From Chloroflexota bacterium (lineage in GTDB: Bacteria; Chloroflexota; Limnocylindria; Limnocylindrales; CSP1-4), in contig JAJYMP010000626.1 in assembly GCA_021786915.1 (NCBI GenBank), positions 1 through 18,289 of the forward strand: a DNA stretch of 18,289 bases, in the 5' to 3' direction. A model generated the notes under the pieces. The model was not told the DNA's origin. It saw nothing but the letters and a program-made list of their open reading frames with translations, and searched no databases. Position numbers and translations under genes: made by a program. Of this stretch, positions 1-6,995 are shown one piece after another; position 1 is the first letter of the stretch; every line of letters begins with the position of its first letter.

Positions 1-449
1 GCCGCGAGGTGCTGCTCGACGGGGCGCACAACCCCGCGGGGGCGGCCGCACTCGCCGCTGCGCTGGACGACCTGCGGCCGCTGCTGGCGGGCGGGAGCGA
101 GCAGCCGCCCGTGCCGCTCGTGCTCGTGTGGGCCGCCATGGCGGACAAGGACGTGGTCGGGACGATCGCCGCGGTGGCGCGCTCGACTGCGCTGCATGGG
201 GCGACGGTGGTCTGCACCGCGCCGGCGTTGCCCCGGGCACTCGCGCCCGACGCCCTCGCCGCCGCATGGACGCGCGCGGGCGTGCCCCGCCTGGCCGTCC
301 GCACCGCGCCGAGCCCCACAGCGGCCCTGGACGCGGCGCTCGCGCTGGGCCACGGTGCGGTGGTGGTGGCCGGCTCGCTCTACCTCGTGGGGGCCGTGCG
401 CTCGCGGCTCGTCGACGACCCGCTCCTCAGCGACCCGGTGGCCGCATGA
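1..449 (+). CDS. folC: Folylpolyglutamate synthase / dihydrofolate synthase, C-terminal part (5' end outside window)
   Basis: Cytoplasmic Mur-ligase-family enzyme that adds glutamate to dihydropteroate or folates using ATP. Only the C-terminal domain, about 149 codons, is inside the window; the reading frame is already open at base 3. The fragment opens with REVLLDGAHNPAG, which contains the family's conserved DGAHNP motif at the start of the C-terminal ligase domain. It continues with LVWAAMADKDV, matching the usual G-A-M-x-D-K-D strand, and ends with GSLYLVGAVR, the typical last helix. The TGA stop overlaps the folP ATG as ATGA, so translation is probably coupled and the three folate genes form one operon. 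MurC-F paralogues share the fold, but the AMADKDV and GSLYLVG segments and the folP/folB neighbours favour FolC. Confidence 0.9.
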   Translation, partial: REVLLDGAHNPAGAAALAAALDDLRPLLAGGSEQPPVPLVLVWAAMADKDVVGTIAAVARSTALHGATVVCTAPALPRALAPDALAAAWTRAGVPRLAVRTAPSPTAALDAALALGHGAVVVAGSLYLVGAVRSRLVDDPLLSDPVAA

Positions 450-1462
450 CCGGCGACCGACCGCCCGAGACGGCCGACCGAGGGCTCTCCCGGGAGGGGA
501 GCGTGGTCGAGGCGCGCCCCGATCTCGGTGGCGGCGCGGCCACGCCCTCCTTCGCCCTCCCGCCGGATGCCTCGCCCGGCCTGCCGACGGCCCCGGCGCC
601 GCTCGTGGTCGGCCCGCGCACCTTCGCCTGGGGCCAGCGCACCCACGTCATGGGGATCCTCAACGTGACGCCCGACTCGTTCTCGGGCGATGGCCTGCTG
701 GCCACGGGCTCGGCCGATCCAGTCGCGGCAGCGGTGGCCCAGGCGCGCCAGATGGCCGAGGACGGCGCTGACATCCTCGACATCGGCGGGGCGTCATCGC
801 GCCCGGGCCACGCGCCGCTGGCCCTCGAGGAGGAGATCGGGAGGGTCGTCCCGGTGATCCGCGCGGTCGCCGCCGCCCTGCCGGGCATGCCCATCTCCGT
901 CGACACCACGAGCCCGGCGGTGGCTGCGGCCGCGGTTGACGCCGGCGCCCACCTGCTCAACGACGTGTGGGGCGTGGCCGACGACCCGGCCATGGTGCGC
1001 GTCGCCGCCGAGCGCGGCGTCCCCATCGTCCTGATGCACAACCGCAGCGAGCCGCGCTACCGCAACCTGCTGCCGGAGGTGGTGGCGGACCTGTGGCGGG
1101 CCGTGGAGCGGGCGGTCGACGCGGGCGTGCCGTGGGACCGGCTGATCGTCGACCCGGGCTTCGGCTTCGGCAAGACGCCCGACCACAACCTCGCGCTGCT
1201 GGCGGGTCTCGGGTCGCTCCGGGTGCTGGGCCGGCCGATCCTGCTGGGAGCGTCGCGCAAGTCCACGCTGGGCAAGCTGCTCGACCTGCCGCCCGATCAG
1301 CGGGTCGAGGCAACCGCCGCGACGAGCGTCCTCGGCATCGCCGCGGGAGCGGCCGACATCGTCCGCGTCCACGACGTCCGGGAGAACGTCCGCGCAGCCC
1401 GCATCGCCGATGCCGTCGTGCGCGGCTGGCGCCCGGCTGGCTGGGGGGAGGCGACCCGGTGA
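446..1462 (+). CDS. folP: Dihydropteroate synthase with N-terminal extension
   Basis: Joins 6-hydroxymethyl-dihydropterin pyrophosphate to p-aminobenzoate, the sulfonamide target step. The protein has 338 residues with a TIM-barrel core. Visible motifs are VMGILNVTPDSFS (68-80), DIGGASSRPG (112-121; the usual form is GGESTRPG), SVDTTSP, LLNDVWG, IVLMHNR, VDPGFGFGK, LLGASRKS and the C-terminal VRVHDVRE. The ATG at 446 overlaps the folC stop (ATGA), which decides the start. This gives about 60 residues rich in Pro, Ala and Gly before the barrel, longer than usual for the family. A later internal start is possible but has no clear ribosome binding site. Two residues of the substrate loop differ from the common consensus (A116 for Glu, S118 for Thr). 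The stop overlaps the folB start as GTGA. Confidence 0.95.
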   Translation: MTGDRPPETADRGLSREGSVVEARPDLGGGAATPSFALPPDASPGLPTAPAPLVVGPRTFAWGQRTHVMGILNVTPDSFSGDGLLATGSADPVAAAVAQARQMAEDGADILDIGGASSRPGHAPLALEEEIGRVVPVIRAVAAALPGMPISVDTTSPAVAAAAVDAGAHLLNDVWGVADDPAMVRVAAERGVPIVLMHNRSEPRYRNLLPEVVADLWRAVERAVDAGVPWDRLIVDPGFGFGKTPDHNLALLAGLGSLRVLGRPILLGASRKSTLGKLLDLPPDQRVEATAATSVLGIAAGAADIVRVHDVRENVRAARIADAVVRGWRPAGWGEATR

Positions 1463-1830
1463 GCGATCGGATCGTGATCGAGGGGATGGTCTTCGAGGGC
1501 ACCCACGGCGTGTACCCAGAGGAGCAGGTGACGCCGCAGCCGTTCGAGGTGGACGTGGAGCTGGCGCTCAACCTCCAGCCGGCCGGGATCTCGGACGACC
1601 TCGCCCTCACGGTCGACTACGGGCGCGTGTTCGAGGTCTGCCGCCAGATCGTGGAGTCCACGCGGTTCAACCTGGTCGAGGCACTGGCCGAGGCGATCGC
1701 CGAGGAGCTCCTGACCGGGTTCCGGGTCGTCGATTCGGTCACGGTCCGCATCCGCAAGCCGAAGGCCCAGCTGGGCGGCACATTCCGCAGCGTCGGCGTC
1801 GAGCTCCGGCGCCGCCACCGCTCGGCCTGA
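1459..1830 (+). CDS. folB: Dihydroneopterin aldolase
   Basis: Cleaves 7,8-dihydroneopterin to 6-hydroxymethyl-dihydropterin and glycolaldehyde, the step before FolK and FolP. It has 123 residues, the normal size. The GTG start overlaps the folP stop (GTGA). Family landmarks are GTHGVYPEEQ (14-23), with E22 as the expected substrate-anchoring glutamate, the TVDYGRVF segment with Y54, NLVEALAEAIAEELL, and VRIRKPKA with K100 as the expected catalytic lysine. It is the last gene of the folC-folP-folB unit. The pyrophosphokinase folK, often fused to or following folB, is not here; the next gene converges from the other strand. Confidence 0.94.
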   Translation: MSDRIVIEGMVFEGTHGVYPEEQVTPQPFEVDVELALNLQPAGISDDLALTVDYGRVFEVCRQIVESTRFNLVEALAEAIAEELLTGFRVVDSVTVRIRKPKAQLGGTFRSVGVELRRRHRSA

Positions 1831-1839
1831 CCGCGACGC

Positions 1840-1872
1840 GCCGCGGAGGCGGCCCCCGACGCTACGGCGTCG
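1840..1872. terminator. Two tandem hairpins between convergent folB and protease genes
   Basis: The 31-bp gap holds GCCGC-GGAG-GCGGC (1840-1853) and, immediately after, CGACGC-TACG-GCGTCG (1857-1872). The second has a 6-bp stem and, on the + strand, a C(UACG)G tetraloop, a class known to be unusually stable. It overlaps the protease stop codon (TAG, complement of 1862-1864). An alternative pairing, CCCGAC 1855-1860 with GTCGGG 1874-1879, competes with it. No U-tract follows, so this is a candidate terminator or mRNA 3'-end stabiliser only. Confidence 0.4.
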
Positions 1873-3403
1873 TGTCGGGCCGGATCCCCAGCGTCAGCGG
1901 GATGGTGAGCGTCTGGCCGTCGCGGATGACCGTGAGCTTGATCACGTCGTTCGGGGCGAACTGCACGAGCAGCAGGTTGAGCGGGTGCTCCTGGTCGACC
2001 GCGATCCCGTTGATCGCCGTGACGATGTCGAGGTCCTTGAGCCCCGCGGCCGCCGCCGGGCTGTTGGGCAGGATCGCCGACCCGCCGCCAGCGTTGTTGT
2101 TGATGACCAGCGCGCCACTGTCGACCGGCAGCTTCTCGTCCTCCTTGACCTTCTCGTCGATGGCCTCGAAGTAGACGCCGATCCAGGGCCGCTCAAGCTT
2201 CTCGCCCTTCACCGCCTGCTGCATGATGGGCTTGGCGATGTCGATCGGGATGGCGAAGCCGATGCCGTTGGAGCCGTCCGCGATGGCGGTGTTGATGCCC
2301 ACGACGTCACCGTCGGCGTCCGCGAGCGGGCCGCCCGAGTTGCCGGGGTTGATCGCCGCGTCGGTCTGGATGAGGTTGGTGATGGTCGTGCCGTCGTTGG
2401 TGATGATCTGCCTGCCCTTGCCCGACACGATGCCGCTGGTCACCGAGAACGAGTAGGTCCCGAGCGGGCTGCCCACCGCAACCACGAGCTGGCCCACCTT
2501 GAGCCCGTCGGAGCTGCCGAGGCTGGCGGCTGGCAGGCCGGTGGCCTCCACCTTGACGATGGCGAGGTCGGTCAGCGTGTCCACGCCGTACACCGTGCCG
2601 GGGAAGCTCCGGCCGTCCTTCAGTTCAACCGTGAGCGCGTCTGCACCGCTCACGACGTGGTGGTTGGTGAGGATCCAGCCGCCCGAGTTGTAGATGATCC
2701 CGGAGCCGATCCCCTCGCCGCTGCCGCTGAACGGGTCGCTCGAGGCGGACGTCGTGGTGATCTTGACGACGGACGGGCTCACCTTCGCCGACGAGGTGAT
2801 CACCGCGGTCGAATCGTCGGCCGGACCGGTTGCCGTGCCGGCGGCTGGGACGTTGGCGGCAACCGGGGTCGGCACGGGCTGGTTGAACGCCCCGGAGGCG
2901 TCGAGGGCGAGCGCCGTCCCCGACGAGGCCAGCACGGCCGACAGCAGGGCCACGAAGGCCACGGTGCCGACGCCAGGCCCCGCGCGGCGGACGGGGGCGG
3001 TCTGGACGGGCTGAGCCCATGAGGGCCTGTCTGGCGTCACGGCCGCATCCCCGCTGGCGGCGTCCCAGGACGCGGTATTCGATGAGGCAGGCGCGCTCCA
3101 GCGCGCCCCTGCCTCGGGCTCGGACCAGTCGGCGAGCGGATCTGCCGGCGCCTGCGATCGCGCGGCCGGCGCCGAGGTGTCGCCCCAGGCCGGCTGGTCG
3201 GCAGGCCGGGACCCCTGGGGGCGCTGCTGGCCCCAGCTCGCAGTGTCGGGGCGCGATACGCTTGCCGCCCAGGCCCATCGGGTGTCGGGGCGGGGGTCAG
3301 GCGTGGGCACGAAGCGGGGCACCTCGACCGGCTGCGTGTCGTCGAGCGGGTCGGGGCCGCCGTTCGGTGTGGACGGCTGCGAACGGCTGGGGTCCTGGGT
3401 CAT
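1862..3403 (-). CDS. htrA: Membrane-anchored HtrA-type serine protease with one PDZ domain
   Basis: Extracytoplasmic trypsin-like (S1C) protease expected to degrade or chaperone misfolded envelope proteins. The protein has 513 residues. Residues 1-140 are a Pro/Ser/Ala-rich, disordered-looking cytoplasmic region with eight tryptophans. One membrane segment lies at about 145-168 (VAFVALLSAVLASSGTALAL), followed by a Pro/Thr/Ala linker to about 205. The protease domain is about 205-395, with the catalytic triad H249 (TNHHVV), D279 (DTLTDLAIV) and S356 (NPGNSGGPL). One PDZ domain spans about 405-506 (SPAAAAGLKDLDIVTAINGI). The ATG start lacks a good Shine-Dalgarno but has a GACCAT box 6 nt upstream. 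It lies 79 bp downstream of the sensor kinase on the same strand, so it is a likely target or operon partner of that system. The N-terminal layout is typical of actinobacterial and Chloroflexota HtrA proteins. Confidence 0.93.
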   Translation of the reverse strand: MTQDPSRSQPSTPNGGPDPLDDTQPVEVPRFVPTPDPRPDTRWAWAASVSRPDTASWGQQRPQGSRPADQPAWGDTSAPAARSQAPADPLADWSEPEAGARWSAPASSNTASWDAASGDAAVTPDRPSWAQPVQTAPVRRAGPGVGTVAFVALLSAVLASSGTALALDASGAFNQPVPTPVAANVPAAGTATGPADDSTAVITSSAKVSPSVVKITTTSASSDPFSGSGEGIGSGIIYNSGGWILTNHHVVSGADALTVELKDGRSFPGTVYGVDTLTDLAIVKVEATGLPAASLGSSDGLKVGQLVVAVGSPLGTYSFSVTSGIVSGKGRQIITNDGTTITNLIQTDAAINPGNSGGPLADADGDVVGINTAIADGSNGIGFAIPIDIAKPIMQQAVKGEKLERPWIGVYFEAIDEKVKEDEKLPVDSGALVINNNAGGGSAILPNSPAAAAGLKDLDIVTAINGIAVDQEHPLNLLLVQFAPNDVIKLTVIRDGQTLTIPLTLGIRPDTTP

Positions 3404-3409
3404 CGCGCG

Positions 3410-3415
3410 ATGGTC
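3410..3415 (-). promoter_or_regulatory. Possible -10 box (GACCAT) 6 nt before the protease start
   Basis: On the minus strand GACCAT is followed by 6 nt and then the ATG. It has the two most important -10 positions (A at 2, T at 6) at the spacing expected for a leaderless transcript. No -35 is recognisable. Taken alone it is weak; it is listed because the same spacing recurs at other starts in the window. Confidence 0.25.
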
Positions 3416-3482
3416 TTCCGTCCTGGGTCCGAGCGGGCGGTGAGCACCGCCATGCTGTCGTACTACCTTGCCCGACGCTCAT

Positions 3483-5177
3483 TCAGGCGCGTGGTGCACC
3501 GGGTGAAGAATCATCCATCTCCCTCTGAGATTCTGCTGTGGGCGTGATCGGCCGCTCGATGGTCGCGCTGGGATCCCGCGGCAGCGTCACCACGAACCGG
3601 GAGCCGTGCCCCATGCGGCTCTGCACCTCGATCGTCCCGTGGTGCATGTCCACGATCGACTTCACGATCGACAGGCCCAGCCCTGAGCCCGTCCCGCGCG
3701 CCTCGTTCGCCTGGGAGCCGCGGTAGAAGCGCTCGAAGATGTGCGGCAGCTCGGCCGGGAGGATCCCGACGCCCGTGTCGACCACTTCGATCCGCGCCCC
3801 GCCGTCGGCGTCCGGCGACGCGGTCACGTGGACCTCGCCGTTGCGACCCGTGAACTTGAGCGCATTCCCGACCAGGTTGCCCACCACCTGGCCGAGGCGC
3901 GGGGCGTCGTGGCTGATGCGCAGCGGGCGCTCGGGGAGCTTGGCGGTCAGCGTGATCCCCCGGCGCTCGGCCGTTGCGCGGTGCTGCTCCACGGCGGATT
4001 CGATCGTGCCCCGCACGTCGTCAGGCCGCAGGTCCAGCAGCACGAGGCCCGAGTCCAGCTTCGAGAGGTCCAGCAGGTTCTGGGCCAACCAGTCCAGCCG
4101 GTCGAGCTGCGCCGCGGAGGATTCGAGGAACTCCGTCCGTGCCGCTGTGTCCCTGCCGGCCGGCCCCTGCAGCAGCTCGATGAAGGTGTGCATCGCCGCG
4201 ATCGGCGTCCGGAGCTCGTGCGACACGTCGGCCAGGAAGTCGCGGCTGCGGTCGCGGTCGCGGCGGATGATCTCGACGCTCTCCTGGAGCCGGGTCGCCA
4301 TGGTGTTGAACTGCTCGCTCAGCGCCTGGAGCTCCTCTGTGCCCGACTCGGCCTCCATGGTCACGCGGGCGGACAGGTCGCCCTCGGCAACCCGCCGCGA
4401 CGCCTCCGTCAGGCGGACCACGGGAGTGGCGAACCGGTGCGCCACGAATGACGCCACCAGCACCGCAACGAAGACGGCGACGAGCGCCATGACGAGCAGG
4501 AGGCCGGTGATCGCCGCGAGCGTCGACGCCCGGCTGGTGTTCGGGTTCGACAGCGTGACCTCGAGGCCCCAGGGCTGGACCGGGTGCGACTCCGCGAGCG
4601 ACGACTTGGCGGGCGTGATCGCCGGGTCCGGCGCCTGACCGCGCGGCAGCGTGGCGTTCCACTTGACCGTGTAGGAGAGGCCGGGCTGGGGATCAGTCTC
4701 CAGCTTGCCGTCGGTCTCCTGGTGCGCGGTGCCGAAGACCACGACCATGTCGGCCTGGGCCACCTCGCCCGAGATGGTCTGGAGGAGACGGCCCTGGGTC
4801 ATCAGTGCGACGACCTTGGGATTGAGCGCCACGGTCCCGTCCACGTTGGCGACGACCGCCTCGGAGCCGACGTCCGACATGATGAACTGCGCCAGCACGG
4901 TGGCCGTCGCCCGGGCGTGGACCTGGAGCGCCTGCTCCTCCTGCTGACGGAAGAAGTCGTCGAGCCGGTTGATGATCACCGGCGTCGTCAGGCCGAGCGT
5001 GACCGCCACGACGGCGACGAACGCGATGGTCAGGCGGCTCTGGAACGACCGGGGGACCGAGGGCCTCGGCGGTCGCACGTCCCAGCGCCGGGATTCGCCC
5101 GCGCGCCGATCGGCGGCCCCCCTGCCCGGTGCCCAGTCGGGAGTGCCAGCGCTGCCGGACGAGCGCCGCCCGGCCAC
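3483..5177 (-). CDS. Two-component sensor histidine kinase (HAMP-HisKA-HATPase_c)
   Basis: Membrane sensor that autophosphorylates on histidine and passes the phosphate to the adjacent regulator. The protein has 564 residues. It has an Arg-rich cytoplasmic leader (1-45), TM1 at about 48-69, an extracytoplasmic sensor region at about 70-220 with no domain I recognise, TM2 at about 221-246, then HAMP (about 247-300). HisKA follows, with H320 in FLADVSHELRTP. The ATPase domain has the N box around N438 (NLVGNALKF), the G1 box VDTGVGI (466-472), the F box FERFYRG and the G2 box GTGSGLGL (495-502). A polar tail of about 30 residues follows. The start is GTG, one base after the regulator's TGA, so translation is probably coupled. 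The intact H, N, F and G boxes indicate an active kinase. The signal sensed is unknown; the downstream HtrA gene suggests envelope stress. Confidence 0.95.
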   Translation of the reverse strand: MAGRRSSGSAGTPDWAPGRGAADRRAGESRRWDVRPPRPSVPRSFQSRLTIAFVAVVAVTLGLTTPVIINRLDDFFRQQEEQALQVHARATATVLAQFIMSDVGSEAVVANVDGTVALNPKVVALMTQGRLLQTISGEVAQADMVVVFGTAHQETDGKLETDPQPGLSYTVKWNATLPRGQAPDPAITPAKSSLAESHPVQPWGLEVTLSNPNTSRASTLAAITGLLLVMALVAVFVAVLVASFVAHRFATPVVRLTEASRRVAEGDLSARVTMEAESGTEELQALSEQFNTMATRLQESVEIIRRDRDRSRDFLADVSHELRTPIAAMHTFIELLQGPAGRDTAARTEFLESSAAQLDRLDWLAQNLLDLSKLDSGLVLLDLRPDDVRGTIESAVEQHRATAERRGITLTAKLPERPLRISHDAPRLGQVVGNLVGNALKFTGRNGEVHVTASPDADGGARIEVVDTGVGILPAELPHIFERFYRGSQANEARGTGSGLGLSIVKSIVDMHHGTIEVQSRMGHGSRFVVTLPRDPSATIERPITPTAESQREMDDSSPGAPRA

Positions 5178-5178
5178 C

Positions 5179-5877
5179 TCAGCGCTCGGCGAACTGGTAG
5201 CCGGCGCCGCGGACCGTCAGCACGAAGCGCGGCAGCGACGGGTCGTCCTCGATCTTCTCGCGCAGGTGGCTGACATGGACGTTGATCGTCTTCTCGTCCT
5301 GGTCGAGCGCCTCATAGTCCCGCAGGAGCTCCAGGAGCTCGCGGCGGCTGAACACGCGCCCCGGCCGACTGGCGAGGTGGCGCAGGATCTCGAACTCGGT
5401 CGCCGTGAGCGCGACCCGCCGGTTGCCGCGCTGGACGCGTCGGCGCTCGAGGTCGATGACGAGGTCGTCGTGGCGGATCACGCGACCGCCGGCCGCATTG
5501 GCGAGGTCGCCGTAGGCCCGGCGGAGGAGGGCTCGAATGCGGCTCATCAGCTCGCGCAGCGCGAACGGCTTGGTGACGTAGTCGTCGGCGCCCAGCTCTA
5601 GGCCCACCACCTTGTCGAACTCGTCGCCGCGGGCCGTGAGGAAGAGGACCGGCGCTTTCGAGCCGCCGGCGCGCAGGCGGCGCAGCACCTCGAAGCCGTC
5701 CATGCCCGGAAGCCGGACGTCGAGCACGATGAGGTCCGGCGCCTGGCTGGTGGCGAAGTCCAGCCCCTCCTCGCCGGAGCGGGCGACGGTGACCTCGTAC
5801 CCCTCCTGTTGGAGGGCGTACTGGATCCCCCGCGCAACGGCGAACTCGTCTTCGACGATCAGGATCGAGGATGCCAC
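5179..5877 (-). CDS. OmpR/PhoB-family response regulator
   Basis: Transcription factor switched on by phosphorylation. The protein has 232 residues. The receiver domain (1-115) has the acidic pair E9-D10, the phospho-acceptor D53 (VLDVRLPG), T81 and K103 (VTKPF). The winged-helix DNA-binding domain (about 133-230) has LTATEFEILRHLA, the recognition-helix region DEKTINVHVSHLREKI, and RGAGYQF at the wing. It is the first gene of the minus-strand unit regulator, kinase, protease. The start is GTG with no Shine-Dalgarno; a TAGCAT box lies 7 nt upstream, which suggests a leaderless message. It diverges from the L25 gene over a 189-bp shared promoter region. Confidence 0.95.
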   Translation of the reverse strand: MASSILIVEDEFAVARGIQYALQQEGYEVTVARSGEEGLDFATSQAPDLIVLDVRLPGMDGFEVLRRLRAGGSKAPVLFLTARGDEFDKVVGLELGADDYVTKPFALRELMSRIRALLRRAYGDLANAAGGRVIRHDDLVIDLERRRVQRGNRRVALTATEFEILRHLASRPGRVFSRRELLELLRDYEALDQDEKTINVHVSHLREKIEDDPSLPRFVLTVRGAGYQFAER

Positions 5878-5884
5878 GGGCGCG

Positions 5885-5890
5885 ATGCTA
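5885..5890 (-). promoter_or_regulatory. -10 box (TAGCAT) 7 nt before the response-regulator start
   Basis: On the minus strand TAGCAT precedes the GTG start by 7 nt, in GGTGTAGCAT. The match to TAnnnT is good and its position would start transcription at or next to the start codon. No convincing -35 hexamer was found about 17 nt upstream. This is a candidate promoter for the regulator-kinase-protease unit. Confidence 0.4.
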
Positions 5891-5965
5891 CACCGGCCGG
5901 ACAGCGTCGCGCCTCCTGTTCGGCGGGGAGCGGGCGTGCGCTGTCGGGCGCGGGTGGACCGTGGG

Positions 5966-5974
5966 TGCTAGGCT
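5966..5974 (+). promoter_or_regulatory. Extended -10 promoter (TGCTAGGCT) upstream of L25
   Basis: TG-C-TAGGCT has the extended -10 form TGnTAnnnT in otherwise GC-rich DNA. It would start transcription near 5981 and give an L25 leader of about 86 nt. No -35 hexamer is evident, which extended -10 promoters can tolerate. It is divergent from the response-regulator promoter about 75 bp away. Confidence 0.4.
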
Positions 5975-5991
5975 CGGCCGCAATCGGGATT

Positions 5992-6042
5992 GACGGGGTA
6001 GTGCCCGTCTCCCCGCCGACCCGCGGACCCGAACCTGTCGGG
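5992..6042 (+). promoter_or_regulatory. Structured leader of the L25 gene (two hairpins)
   Basis: Two perfect short stems lie in the leader: GACGGG-GTAGTG-CCCGTC (5992-6009) and CCCGA-ACCTG-TCGGG (6028-6042). The second ends 9 nt before the Shine-Dalgarno. CCGAC at 6016-6020 can also pair with GTCGG at 6037-6041, giving a mutually exclusive fold. This might be a ribosomal-protein autoregulatory leader. I do not recognise it as a known class. Confidence 0.3.
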
Positions 6043-6066
6043 CTCGCCAGCGAGGAGGACCAGACC

Positions 6067-6717
6067 GTGTCCGACCGACCCCGCCTCGAGGCGACGTCCC
6101 GCGCCGAATCCGGCAAGAGCGCCGCCGCCAGACTCCGCCAGACGGGTCGGCTCCCTGCCGTCCTCTTCGGCCACGGCATCGACAGCCAGTCCCTCTCGGT
6201 GGACGCGCATGAGCTTTCGCGCCTCCGCCGCCACGCCGGGGCGACCACGCTCGTGGACCTCACGGTGGACGGCCGCCCGTCGCAGGCGGTGCTGATCCAC
6301 GGCGTCCAGATCCACAAGGTGACCCACGAGCCCGTGCACGTGGACCTGTTCGCGGTGCAGATGACCGAGGAACTCACGGCCGAGGTGCCGCTCGTCCCGC
6401 AGGGCGTCGCGCCGGCGATCGAGATGGGCGGGACCCTCGTCCACCCGACGTCGGCCGTGAAGGTCCGCGCGCTGCCGCAGGACCTGCCCGAATCGATCCA
6501 CTACGACCTGAGCTCGCTGACCGACTTCGAGCAGGTCATCACCGTGGGCGACCTCGTCGCCCCGCACGGCGTCACGATCCACGCTGAGCCGACCGAGCTG
6601 ATCGCCCGCGTCCTGGCGCCGCGCGTCGAGGAGATGCCGGTTGGGGCGGAGGCGGCCGCCGCTGCTCCCGAGGGGCCGGCTGTCGAGGGCGGCGAGGCGA
6701 CGGCCAGCCAGGGCTGA
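6067..6717 (+). CDS. rplY: 50S ribosomal protein L25 / general stress protein Ctc
   Basis: Binds 5S rRNA in the large ribosomal subunit; Ctc-type homologues are stress-induced in some bacteria. The protein has 216 residues. The N-terminal L25 barrel (about 1-90) contains SGKSAAARLRQTGRLPAVLFG, the conserved opening of the family, and VTHEPVHVDLFAV at its end. The C-terminal Ctc beta domain (about 97-185) is followed by an Ala/Glu-rich tail of about 25 residues typical of this long form. The start is a GTG chosen because a strong GAGGAGGA Shine-Dalgarno (6052-6059) lies at ideal distance; the open frame extends further upstream but without support. In many genomes pth follows this gene; here a small unknown gene follows after 50 bp. 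Confidence 0.95.
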   Translation: MSDRPRLEATSRAESGKSAAARLRQTGRLPAVLFGHGIDSQSLSVDAHELSRLRRHAGATTLVDLTVDGRPSQAVLIHGVQIHKVTHEPVHVDLFAVQMTEELTAEVPLVPQGVAPAIEMGGTLVHPTSAVKVRALPQDLPESIHYDLSSLTDFEQVITVGDLVAPHGVTIHAEPTELIARVLAPRVEEMPVGAEAAAAAPEGPAVEGGEATASQG

Positions 6718-6767
6718 CCGCGCGTCCCGACACGGACTGTGGCGGAGGCTCGCAAGGGGGACGTGGC

Positions 6768-6983
6768 GTGAGCGGCGACGAGCGACGCAAGGTGGAGCGG
6801 TCCGGGGCGTTCCTGAGCGACGGCTTCCAGAACATCCCGGTCCCGATCAAGACGCTCTCCGACGAGTACCACGACCGGCCCGAGCCCGAGGACTCCGACC
6901 GGGTGCCGGAACCGGAGCCCGAGGGGCTCGTGACTCGAGTGGCGCACAGGCTGACCGCCAGGCACCCGAAGGAACGCGACTGA
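6768..6983 (+). CDS. Small protein of unknown function, 71 residues
   Basis: I do not recognise this protein. It is highly charged, with a basic start (VSGDERRKVERSG), a more hydrophobic centre (FLSDGFQNIPVPIKTLSDEY), an acidic Pro/Glu-rich stretch (about 37-52) and a basic end (VAHRLTARHPKERD). It has no membrane segment, signal peptide or cysteine. It is probably a real gene: the GTG start is preceded by AAGGGGG (6754-6760) at 7-nt spacing, and the frame fills the gap after L25 on the same strand. It may be co-transcribed with L25, 50 bp upstream. It could be a small ribosome- or stress-associated protein, but that rests only on position. Confidence 0.6.
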   Translation: MSGDERRKVERSGAFLSDGFQNIPVPIKTLSDEYHDRPEPEDSDRVPEPEPEGLVTRVAHRLTARHPKERD

Positions 6984-6995
6984 GCGAGGCCCCGG

